From positions 154,228-218,227 of the forward strand of contig NZ_BFBY01000002.1 in assembly GCF_003423665.1 (NCBI RefSeq): DNA of 64,000 nucleotides, given 5' to 3'. Source of the stretch: Lactobacillus rodentium. Its GTDB lineage: Bacteria; Bacillota; Bacilli; Lactobacillales; Lactobacillaceae. The notes beneath the pieces are model-generated. The model made no database searches, was not told where the DNA came from, and saw nothing but the letters and a program-made list of their open reading frames with translations. Of this stretch, positions 56,591 to 64,000 are shown piece by piece; within the stretch, counting starts at the first letter, position 1; the number at the start of each line of letters is the position of its first letter. The translations under genes were made by a program, and so were the position numbers.

Positions 56591-57565
56591 TTATTTTTTT
56601 ACTAAATAAGAACCGTCAATCCATTGGTTTCCACCTAAGTTATACCAAACATGACCATTAATTTTGGCTACTTTAAAGAATTTCCAACTAGTATTCTTAC
56701 TTACATATTTAATAATTTTATGACCACTATTTGGTGATGACCAAATTGCTACTTTTCCTTTACCGTTATAACGTACTTGACCAATTCCCTTCTGATCAAT
56801 CACATTATTTTTATTGTATAACGGTGCCATTTCATCATAACGCTGTTTAATTAAATTAAAGAATTGTTGCATAGAATAATTATGCCAAGCAAAATAATCA
56901 TCTGGATCTGTATGATTAGTGTTACCTAAATACTTAGTAACATCATGATGAGACCAAATAGTACCGTTACCGTTACCATCAGCTAAACTAGGTTTTAAAT
57001 TATATTGATGTAGTAGTTGTGCAATATAAGTAGCATCATTCTGAATACTCTGAGCAAAATCTTTTTCAGTATTTTCTTCACATAATTCTACTTGGATAAA
57101 ACGTTGATTTGCATAATATCCTGCTCCCCACACAGTTTTATTTGTAGGTGCAATTTGAACAACTTGGTCTTTATCTACAAAAGCATGGACATAAGTTTGA
57201 TTTGTCTTCCAATTTTGATTAAACATATTAGCCCATTCTTGAGCTGAAATATTAGGCTTATTAGTTTCGTGAACTACAATACCTTCAGGTGTTCCGTGAC
57301 GATATGCTTTACCTGCTGTAAAAGTGCTTTGAGCAGTTTCATCTTTTACCCCAGAAAATTGTAATTTATTTTGATTAATATAACCATTTACATCTTTTAA
57401 ACGAGGATGGGATGCAGTTGGATCAACATAAATTGATGAATTATTATTTTCAGTAGATTGGGTAACTTGAGTATTTTCAAAGTCTGCCGCCTTAGCATTA
57501 TTTATATTTAAACCTAACAAAATTAAGCCTGTAATAAATGTAGTAGTTAAAATACCTTTTTTCAT
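56591..57565 (-). CDS. Secreted N-acetylmuramoyl-L-alanine amidase with one repeat module
   Basis: A 324-residue secreted enzyme with a signal peptide ending in NAKA at residue 26. The Amidase_2 domain (residues 85-245) has the zinc ligands in GIVVHET, WSHHDV and the Asp in NHTDPDDYF. The C-terminus carries one copy of the module shared with the two neighbouring genes (GKGKVAIWSS, then YNLGGNQWIDGSYL). It should cleave between MurNAc and L-Ala in peptidoglycan, so it is an autolysin or a cell-separation enzyme. Confidence 0.92.
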   Translation of the reverse strand: MKKGILTTTFITGLILLGLNINNAKAADFENTQVTQSTENNNSSIYVDPTASHPRLKDVNGYINQNKLQFSGVKDETAQSTFTAGKAYRHGTPEGIVVHETNKPNISAQEWANMFNQNWKTNQTYVHAFVDKDQVVQIAPTNKTVWGAGYYANQRFIQVELCEENTEKDFAQSIQNDATYIAQLLHQYNLKPSLADGNGNGTIWSHHDVTKYLGNTNHTDPDDYFAWHNYSMQQFFNLIKQRYDEMAPLYNKNNVIDQKGIGQVRYNGKGKVAIWSSPNSGHKIIKYVSKNTSWKFFKVAKINGHVWYNLGGNQWIDGSYLVKK

Positions 57566-57637
57566 CTTTTCCTCCTTTTAACTTATACTAGTATATCTCA
57601 TAAAAATAACAATTCCTATACTAATTTTACAAAATAC

Positions 57638-57672
57638 AAAAAAGTACTTACACCACTATGTAAGTACTTTTT
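57638..57672. terminator. Terminator after unknown gene
   Basis: Arms AAAAAGTACTTAC and GTAAGTACTTTTT around an 8-nt loop, 2 bp after the stop at 57674 on the minus strand. Confidence 0.85.
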
Positions 57673-57673
57673 C

Positions 57674-58420
57674 TTATTCAATATCATTATTTGCTTTACG
57701 TGCAATTTCTTCAGCCTTTTTTGCTAGCTTTTCTGCTCCTACATCACGAGCATCATTTTGCAAAAGTAAAGCCTCATGTTCAAGTTTCATTCTTAAATTT
57801 TCTGGTAAATCTTTTTCATATTTTCCATATTGACTTTTACTAAACGGCTTTAAAAATTCATTAATATTATTAAATAATTTTTCCATTGCCAAACGAATTG
57901 CCTTATCGTTTTCGTTTTTAACTGAAGAAATCTTATTTTTTATTCTTTCTAAACTTTGGAAAGAATGAGGTAAAAGAAGATATTCATTTTTTCTTCTTTC
58001 CCAAACAATTACATTTTCAGTATCAACATTATTTAAATCTTCTTGAACTTGATCTAAATTATCATCTGGTCCAAAAGCATAACTTAAAGAATTATCATCT
58101 ATAAATGCCTGATAATTCTTCTTAAAGTCATCTTTATCACCAGAATAATTATTTATATATTCTCTAGCCGCATTAATATCATGCTCAATTTCATGTTTAT
58201 TAGTTAAACTAAGATATTCAGGAGCATAATCTTGATAAATATTTGCACCAACTTCAAATTCTTTAAGTAATTCTTCGGTTTGATTTTTCTTGAGAATCTC
58301 TTCAATTTTTTTATATGTATCTGTGCCTAAAAAAGGATTTTTATTATCAATATCAAAATTGAAATCATTATAACAAACATCCCTTAAACCTAATAAAGTC
58401 ATGTAAGTATCTTTTTTCAT
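57674..58420 (-). CDS. Unknown cytoplasmic protein, helical and highly charged
   Basis: A 248-residue protein with no signal peptide, no membrane segment and no recognised motif. The middle and C-terminal parts are helical and rich in Lys/Glu (IKNKISSVKNENDKAIRLAM, LAKKAEEIARKANNDIE). GAGGAACAATA precedes its ATG, so expression is likely. It has its own terminator and a TATAAT about 70 bp upstream. It lies between the wall-enzyme trio and the flippase gene; I assign no function. Confidence 0.8.
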   Translation of the reverse strand: MKKDTYMTLLGLRDVCYNDFNFDIDNKNPFLGTDTYKKIEEILKKNQTEELLKEFEVGANIYQDYAPEYLSLTNKHEIEHDINAAREYINNYSGDKDDFKKNYQAFIDDNSLSYAFGPDDNLDQVQEDLNNVDTENVIVWERRKNEYLLLPHSFQSLERIKNKISSVKNENDKAIRLAMEKLFNNINEFLKPFSKSQYGKYEKDLPENLRMKLEHEALLLQNDARDVGAEKLAKKAEEIARKANNDIE

Positions 58421-58522
58421 TATTGTTCCTCTTTTCTTTCAATTTTATTTTACACTCTTTGCTCATATTTAAAAAAGATTTTAACCATTATAGTGTATAA
58501 TTTAATTACCTTGGCAGGGGCG

Positions 58523-58544
58523 TATTTTGATTAAAATCAAAATA
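58523..58544. repeat. 22-bp inverted repeat before the unknown gene
   Basis: TATTTTGATT and AATCAAAATA are perfect 10-bp arms separated by AA. The site lies between the flippase terminator and the likely promoter of the unknown gene, about 100 bp upstream of its start. The tiny loop argues for a protein-binding operator rather than an RNA hairpin. Confidence 0.6.
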
Positions 58545-58548
58545 AACC

Positions 58549-58593
58549 AAAAAAGAGAGCTATGGATCTTAGATAATTCATAACTCTCTTTTT
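58549..58593. terminator. Terminator after flippase, strong on both strands
   Basis: Arms AAGAGAG(C)TATG and CATA(A)CTCTCTT with A-run before and T-run after; one bulge in each arm. On the minus strand it ends the flippase transcript. Confidence 0.8.
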
Positions 58594-60258
58594 TTAAATT
58601 TTAATATGTAATTTAGCTAATAAAGCATTAATTTTATGACCCATAATTTTTTGAGCAAGACCTGTTTTTAAAGCTAGATAGCCGTACACGATACCGCCTA
58701 TTGCTACTGCAATAATTACCAAAATCATCGATCCCATTCGACCTGTTGGGGGAATAAATTTCCCTAATAAATATACTGCGACACTTACAAAGGCAAACAT
58801 AATTAATGAAAAGACTGTAATTCCGATAAACCTCCGGCCAGTTCGATTAGAATTATATTTATATTTTACTTTCAAATGTTGTATAGCTAACCAAATAATT
58901 ACAATCATTCCGATATTTGTAGCAATCAGCGGACCAAAGACCTTAAAGAATTTTATCATCGGTAGTTGCACTGCAAGTTTAATAATAAGACCTAAAATTA
59001 AATATTTAATAGCTAAACCATTTTCAGACAAACCTTGAAGAATCGCCATTAAAACAGTAAAGGCCCCTAAACTTATGGCGGTAAATGCTGATAAATAGAG
59101 TACCCTTGCTCCCAAAGCATCAAACCCATAAAAAATTGTATAAATTGGGCTCGAAATAGCAGCCATTCCAAGAGAAGCCGGCATCATCACGAAAAAGAAT
59201 AATTCTAAAATATTTTCAATTTGATTAGAAATACTGTGAAAATCTTTTTGAGCATGTGCACCTGATAATAAGGGAATTGCAGTTACGGCCATCGCGGTGG
59301 CTAATGAAATAATAATCATAATTAATTTATTTGCATTTAGTCCGAATAAAGCATACCAAGTATCTACTTGTAATTGATTTGCATGAACAAACATCCTAAT
59401 CATTGATGGAAAAGTATACTGATCAACTAATTGAAATAAAGTAATTCCTGAATCGATAATTATAAAAGGAATAGATTGATTAATTATTTCTTTAAAAATT
59501 TCTAAAGTAGAAATTTTTATAGCATTATTTGAATTTTCAATTAAGGCATTTAAGGTATTTCTTCTGCGATATAAAAACCATAGTAACAGTAAAATTCCAA
59601 ATACAGCCCCAATTGCAGCTGCCAAGTTTGATTGCACTACCGCTGTAACATATGACCCATGTTGAATTTGCATAATTAAGAAGGCCGTTAAAAGCATCCA
59701 TCCTACTCTTGCAACTTGCTCAACTAACTGTGACATAGCAGGCGGCATCATATCTGCATAACCTTGAAAATAACCACGCATAATACTCAAAATTGGGATT
59801 AATAATAAAGCATAGGACAAACTCCTCATAACTGCAACTTGTGCAGGATCAGAATTTGCACCGTGAAAGATTGCACCCAAAATATCATCAGCTGCTAGAA
59901 CTGGTGCAGCAAAATACATCAAAGCTGCACAGGCTATACCAAATATAGCCATTAGGATTAAACCCCGTCGATATAGCTGCCTTCCTATTCCATATTCATT
60001 TAAAGCATTATATTTTGCCACTTGCTTGGCAATTGCTCCAGGAATACCAGCCGTAGAAACAATAATAAATAAGCTATAAACATTGTAACTTTTGGCAGTT
60101 AAGGCATTCGCAATATTCCCGTGACTACCCATCCAAGCATACCAGGGAATAATATATATGGCTCCTAAAATTCTTGAAAAGATAGAGCCGAAAGTCATCC
60201 AGGCAGAACCTTTAACCATCGTCTCCTGGGTACTAGATTTTTTTGTGTTATTTTCCAT
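58594..60258 (-). CDS. MurJ/SpoVB-family lipid flippase (YtgP-like)
   Basis: A 554-residue polytopic membrane protein with about 14 hydrophobic segments, of the polysaccharide-transport branch of the MATE/MVF superfamily. It begins TMVKGSAWMTFGSIFSRILGAIY, the typical first segment of YtgP-type proteins, proposed lipid II flippases in Firmicutes. The gene lies directly downstream of leuS, as in many Lactobacillales. A role in peptidoglycan precursor flipping is likely but a capsular or other oligosaccharide substrate is not excluded. Confidence 0.9.
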   Translation of the reverse strand: MENNTKKSSTQETMVKGSAWMTFGSIFSRILGAIYIIPWYAWMGSHGNIANALTAKSYNVYSLFIIVSTAGIPGAIAKQVAKYNALNEYGIGRQLYRRGLILMAIFGIACAALMYFAAPVLAADDILGAIFHGANSDPAQVAVMRSLSYALLLIPILSIMRGYFQGYADMMPPAMSQLVEQVARVGWMLLTAFLIMQIQHGSYVTAVVQSNLAAAIGAVFGILLLLWFLYRRRNTLNALIENSNNAIKISTLEIFKEIINQSIPFIIIDSGITLFQLVDQYTFPSMIRMFVHANQLQVDTWYALFGLNANKLIMIIISLATAMAVTAIPLLSGAHAQKDFHSISNQIENILELFFFVMMPASLGMAAISSPIYTIFYGFDALGARVLYLSAFTAISLGAFTVLMAILQGLSENGLAIKYLILGLIIKLAVQLPMIKFFKVFGPLIATNIGMIVIIWLAIQHLKVKYKYNSNRTGRRFIGITVFSLIMFAFVSVAVYLLGKFIPPTGRMGSMILVIIAVAIGGIVYGYLALKTGLAQKIMGHKINALLAKLHIKI

Positions 60259-60351
60259 AAATTTTTCCTACTTTAAAACGAGCCTGAAATTTATCATACT
60301 CAGAAATTTTTACTTTGTTTAAGAAAATTAATATTTTAGGAAAAACTTAAT

Positions 60352-62766
60352 TTACTTAGCCACAATGTTAACAATCTTATAAGGAATTACAATAACCTTT
60401 TTGACTTCTTTTCCTTCTAAGAATTTTTGTACATGCTCTAAACTTAATGCTTCTTTTTCTAAATTATCTTTACTTGAATCCTTAGGAGCTTCAAATTTGC
60501 CACGTAATTTACCATTAACTTGTACCATGATTTCAACCGTTGATTCTACAAGCTTACTTTCATCGTATGTTGGCCACTGCGCAAAAGTAATTGATTCATC
60601 GTGACCGAAAATTGACCAGATTTCTTCCATCATGTGTGGAGCAACGGGTGCAACTAGTTTAATAAAGCCTTCGGCATATTCACGTGGAATCTGCTTAGCC
60701 TTTTGAGCAGCATTCATAAAGACCATCATTTGAGAAATAGCAGTATTAAAGTGTAAGTTTTCAAAGTCTTCGGTTACTTTCTTAACCGTTTCGTTATAAA
60801 CCTTATCAAGAGTTCCATCATTTTCATCAACGATCTTTTCACTAGGAATAGCTTGAAGATCTAGATCATTAACCATAGTTCTCCAAATACGGTCTAAGAA
60901 TTTCTTAGTAGAAACTGGACCATTATCATCCCAATCAATTGATGCATCTAAAGGTCCCATGAACATTTCGTACATTCTAAGGGCATCTGCACCATATTCA
61001 TCAATTACTTCGTCTGGATTTACTACATTTCCACGTGATTTAGACATCTTTTCGTGATCTTTAAGAATCAAGCCTTGATTATAAAGTCTTTGGAATGGTT
61101 CCTTGGTTGGAACAACGCCGAGATCGTAAAGTACTTTATGCCAGAATCTTGCATAAAGTAAGTGACGAACCGCATGCTCAGCTCCACCAATATAAAGGTC
61201 AACTGGTAACCATTGTTTAAGTAAATCATAATCAGCTAATTCCTTATCGTTATGTGGATCAACATAACGTAAGTAATACCATGAAGAGCCTGCCCAGTTA
61301 GGCATTGTATTAGTTTCTCGTTTACCCTTACGACCATTTTCATCTACTACATTTACCCAGTCTGTTAAGTTGGCCAAAGGACTTTCAGGAGTACCAGATG
61401 GTTTAATATCTGTTGCATGTGGCAAAACTAAAGGTAATTGATCTTCAGGCACTAAAGTTGTTTCTCCATCTTCCCAGTGAATTACAGGAATTGGTTCACC
61501 CCAGTAACGTTGACGAGAAAAGTCCCAATCACGAAGTTTGTAGTTAACTTTCTTTTGTCCTGCATGATGGTCTTCAAGCCAAGCAATCATTTTTTTCTTA
61601 GCTTCTTCAATATTAAGCCCATTTAAAAATTCTGAATTAATGTGTTTGCCATCCCCACTAAAAGCTTCTTTAGAAAGATCAGCACCTTCAATGAAAGGAA
61701 TAATTGGCAAGTCATATTTTTTAGCAAATTCATAATCACGTTGGTCTCCAGCTGGAGCTGCCATTACCGCACCAGTACCGTAACTTGCTAAAACATAATC
61801 AGAAATCCAAATTGGTACTTCTTTACCGTTTACCGGGTTAATTGCATAAGCACCAGTAAAGACACCAGTCTTATCTTTATTTAAATCAGTTCTTTCAAGA
61901 TCAGACTTTGATTCAATCTTTTTAATATAAGCATCAACCGCTTCTTTTTGTTCAGGAGTGGTAATTTCTTGCACTAATTTGCTTTCTGGCGCCAAAACAG
62001 TATAGCTAGCACCGAATAAAGTATCTGGACGTGTAGTAAAGACATCAAAAGTTTTGTCGCTATCTTTAACTTTGAAAGTAACTTGTGCACCTTCTGATCG
62101 ACCGATCCAATTACGTTGCATTTCCTTAACTGCTTCTGGCCAATCTAAGTCATCTAGATCTTCAAGCAAGCGATCAGCATAAGCAGTCATCTTAAGCATC
62201 CATTGCTTCATGTTACGACGATATACTGGATAGCCACCACGTTCAGTCTTTCCGTCAATAATTTCTTCGTTGGCAACCACAGTACCAAGGTCTGGTGACC
62301 AATTAACAGGGACTTCAGCTTCATAGGCTAAGCCCTTTTTGTACATTTGTTCAAAAACCCATTGAGTCCACTTATAAAAGTTTGGATCAGAGGTTCTAAC
62401 TTCGCGATCCCAATCATAAGAAAAGCCCAAGCGATTTAATTGTTTTTTGAAATTTTGAACATTTTCATCAGTAACCTTTGCTGGATCTTCACCAGTCTTT
62501 AAAGCATATTGTTCAGTTGGTAATCCAAATGCATCCCAACCCATTGGGTGCAACACATTATAACCTTGTGCACGTTTCATACGAGCTAGGATATCAGTTG
62601 CAGTATAACCTTCTGGGTGACCTACATGAAGTCCTTTTGCTGAAGGAAATGGGAACATATCCAAAGCATAATAATTCTTCTTTTTAGGATCTGTACCTGT
62701 TTTAAAGGTATGATTTTCATCCCAATACTTTTGCCACTTTTTTTCTACGGTTTTGTGATTATACAT
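60352..62766 (-). CDS. leuS: Leucyl-tRNA synthetase
   Basis: An 804-residue class I synthetase. The HIGH region is [17 protein letters not shown] near residue 45, the CP1 editing domain lies at about 220-410 with TRPDTLFGA, and KMSKSRGN near residue 575 is the second ATP-binding motif. GGGAGG precedes its ATG. Transcription is controlled by its own T-box leader. The protein charges tRNA-Leu, such as the Leu tRNA gene in this window. Confidence 0.97.
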   Translation of the reverse strand: MYNHKTVEKKWQKYWDENHTFKTGTDPKKKNYYALDMFPFPSAKGLHVGHPEGYTATDILARMKRAQGYNVLHPMGWDAFGLPTEQYALKTGEDPAKVTDENVQNFKKQLNRLGFSYDWDREVRTSDPNFYKWTQWVFEQMYKKGLAYEAEVPVNWSPDLGTVVANEEIIDGKTERGGYPVYRRNMKQWMLKMTAYADRLLEDLDDLDWPEAVKEMQRNWIGRSEGAQVTFKVKDSDKTFDVFTTRPDTLFGASYTVLAPESKLVQEITTPEQKEAVDAYIKKIESKSDLERTDLNKDKTGVFTGAYAINPVNGKEVPIWISDYVLASYGTGAVMAAPAGDQRDYEFAKKYDLPIIPFIEGADLSKEAFSGDGKHINSEFLNGLNIEEAKKKMIAWLEDHHAGQKKVNYKLRDWDFSRQRYWGEPIPVIHWEDGETTLVPEDQLPLVLPHATDIKPSGTPESPLANLTDWVNVVDENGRKGKRETNTMPNWAGSSWYYLRYVDPHNDKELADYDLLKQWLPVDLYIGGAEHAVRHLLYARFWHKVLYDLGVVPTKEPFQRLYNQGLILKDHEKMSKSRGNVVNPDEVIDEYGADALRMYEMFMGPLDASIDWDDNGPVSTKKFLDRIWRTMVNDLDLQAIPSEKIVDENDGTLDKVYNETVKKVTEDFENLHFNTAISQMMVFMNAAQKAKQIPREYAEGFIKLVAPVAPHMMEEIWSIFGHDESITFAQWPTYDESKLVESTVEIMVQVNGKLRGKFEAPKDSSKDNLEKEALSLEHVQKFLEGKEVKKVIVIPYKIVNIVAK

Positions 62767-62781
62767 TAATTTCCTCCCAAT

Positions 62782-62998
62782 AAAAAAATCCTATGATTAT
62801 TAAAATCATAGGACGAGTTATCGCGGTACCACCTAAGTTTCACAGTTGTGACCCTTGTACTATTCCTAACGCAAATAGTAAAAACGAAAGGTATTTTTGA
62901 GAACAAGTTCATATCCTTCATCTAAGACTTCCCAGCGCCAGCCTCTCTCTAAAAGAATTCAGATATTACTACTTTCTAACCTTTATTATTTTATTAAG
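62782..62998 (-). promoter_or_regulatory. T-box leader of leuS
   Basis: Minus-strand T-box core AGGTGGTACCGCG (62834-62822) precedes a terminator with arms TCCTATGATT and AATCATAGGA and a T-run (62813-62782). The 5' part holds AGAGAGG and a GCTGG-containing stem typical of stem I. A CTT codon (Leu) at 62907-62905 follows GAA and is a possible specifier. Confidence 0.9.
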
Positions 62999-63004
62999 AT
63001 AATG

Positions 63005-63036
63005 ATTATAATTTAACACATATTTTGTACAAAATA
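63005..63036 (-). promoter_or_regulatory. Promoter of leuS with overlapping 16-bp palindrome
   Basis: Minus-strand TTGTAC (63032-63027), 16 bp, TATAAT (63010-63005). The -35 lies within a perfect palindrome, TATTTTGTACAAAATA (63021-63036), which could bind a repressor or be chance in AT-rich DNA. Confidence 0.65.
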
Positions 63037-63064
63037 CAAGCACAGATTCAATAAGACAATTATC

Positions 63065-64000
63065 TTATTTCGAAATATCTAAAATAATCTTTCCAGTATT
63101 GCCAACCTTTGCAACCTGCTTCATAGCTGCTTCAGTTTGATCCAAAGTAAAGTGTTTTCCTAAAGCTGGACGAATTTCTTTTTGCGCTAAAATTTCACTA
63201 GCTTCTTTTAATTGTTTTCCATCAGCATGAACAAAAATAAAGTGGTAAGTTACACCATACTTTTTAGCTAAACGATCCATTTTTGAGCCAGCCATACTAA
63301 ATAACATTTGTTTAGCCTTGCTCATTCCCATTGACTTAGCAAAAGCTTTATTAGGCATCCCTCTTAAAGTGACTAATACTCCACCAGGTTTCATAATACT
63401 CATTTCTTTTTCAATATTATCGCCACCTAAAGTATCAATTACAAAATCAACGTTAGAGAGCACATCCCAATAGTTTTCCTTCTTATAATCAATAAATTGG
63501 CTAACACCTAATTTTTCAACTTCTTCTTTTTTAGCGCTGCTACCATTAGTAATGACCTTCAATCCCTTAGCAACTGCAATTGGAATTGCCATGGCACCAA
63601 AACTTCCCGTTCCACCAGAAATAAATAAAGTTTGACCAGGCTTAAAGTGCATTAATTCTAGCGCTTGCATAGCAGTAAGTGCTGTTAGGGGCACTGCAGC
63701 TGCTTCAGGAGTAGTCAAATATTCAGGAACTTTAGCAACTGCATCTTGTTTAATTACCAGTTCACCTGCAAAGGCACCTATGTTATCAAGAGGATTTCTA
63801 GCAAAAATGCGATCACCGACTTTAAAATCAGTTACTTTAGAGCCAACTTGTTTAACAAGACCAACAAATTCGTTGCCCATTGTTTGGGGTAACTTATATG
63901 GAACCACTAACTTTAATTCTCCATGTGCAATCAAGTTGTCTAATGGATTGACTCCAGCATTTAAGACTTCTACCAACAAGTCATCCTCCCGTAATTTTGC
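63065..64000 (-). CDS. Zinc-independent NAD(P)-dependent quinone-reductase-type dehydrogenase, start outside window
   Basis: About 311 residues of a medium-chain dehydrogenase; the reading frame stays open to the right edge, so the true start lies beyond it. The visible N-terminal stretch AKLREDDLLVEVLNAGVNPL is typical of residues 25-45 of this family. The cofactor fold has LFISGGTGSFGAMAIPIA, and the end is TGKIILDISK. No catalytic zinc ligands are seen, which fits the QOR/NADP oxidoreductase branch. It is upstream of leuS on the same strand. Substrate is unknown. Confidence 0.88.
   Translation of the reverse strand, partial: AKLREDDLLVEVLNAGVNPLDNLIAHGELKLVVPYKLPQTMGNEFVGLVKQVGSKVTDFKVGDRIFARNPLDNIGAFAGELVIKQDAVAKVPEYLTTPEAAAVPLTALTAMQALELMHFKPGQTLFISGGTGSFGAMAIPIAVAKGLKVITNGSSAKKEEVEKLGVSQFIDYKKENYWDVLSNVDFVIDTLGGDNIEKEMSIMKPGGVLVTLRGMPNKAFAKSMGMSKAKQMLFSMAGSKMDRLAKKYGVTYHFIFVHADGKQLKEASEILAQKEIRPALGKHFTLDQTEAAMKQVAKVGNTGKIILDISK

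Overview
The window looks like a chromosomal segment of a low-GC lactic acid bacterium. The best fit is a Lactobacillus of the gasseri/johnsonii/taiwanensis type. This rests on AT-rich DNA, the gene order yqeK-nadD-yqeH-yqeG, infC-rpmI-rplT, polA-mutM-coaE-nrdR-dnaB-dnaI-thrS and yhaM-yhaN-yhaO, T-box leaders before synthetase genes, a YSIRK/LPxTG surface protein, and several proteins strongly resembling Lactobacillus families. The species is inferred, not proven. I see no prophage, insertion sequence or CRISPR array. Most genes are on the minus strand. Plus-strand genes are lysR, a small unknown gene, an amino-acid ABC operon with its leader, hit, two ytxH-like genes, prsA, an rluD-family gene and one tRNA-Leu.

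Layout. 0-2.8 kb: yqeG-yqeH-nadD-yqeK (ribosome assembly GTPase, NAD synthesis, Ap4A hydrolase), cut at the left edge. 2.9-4.3 kb: infC-rpmI-rplT behind a leader with a terminator/antiterminator pair; infC appears to start at ATT. 4.3-15.6 kb: a glycosylated adhesin locus, gtfA-gtfB followed by an 8.1-kb Ser/Ala-repeat surface protein gene that carries a frameshift just before its C-terminal anchor part. 15.8-26.3 kb: thrS (T-box), dnaI, dnaB, nrdR, coaE, mutM, polA, murC. 26.4-30.9 kb: tRNA-binding and thioredoxin-like proteins, an FMN-bind fumarate-reductase-like flavoprotein divergent from a LysR regulator, and a small unknown gene. 30.9-33.5 kb: an ABC importer operon resembling cystine importers. 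It lies behind a 29-codon leader peptide with three consecutive Cys codons and mutually exclusive antiterminator/terminator stems, a classical ribosome-stalling attenuator. 33.5-48.4 kb: trmB, ecsAB, hit, ytxH-like pair, prsA, an ACT protein plus DUF711 protein, the yhaM/N/O cluster, a class A PBP and a pseudouridine synthase. 48.5-53.7 kb: fba, argS (T-box), dacA-type carboxypeptidase, nnrD, tRNA-Leu(CAG). 53.8-58.4 kb: three secreted wall enzymes (L,D-transpeptidase, C39-type peptidase, amidase) sharing a roughly 60-residue repeat module, plus an unknown cytoplasmic protein. 58.6-64 kb: a lipid flippase, leuS (T-box) and the C-terminal part of a quinone-reductase-type dehydrogenase cut by the right edge.

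The strongest candidates for something new are the cysteine-codon attenuator (30958-31219), the glycosylated adhesin with a frameshift in a GCGCGC run and 660-bp higher-order repeats, and the trio of wall enzymes joined by one shared module.
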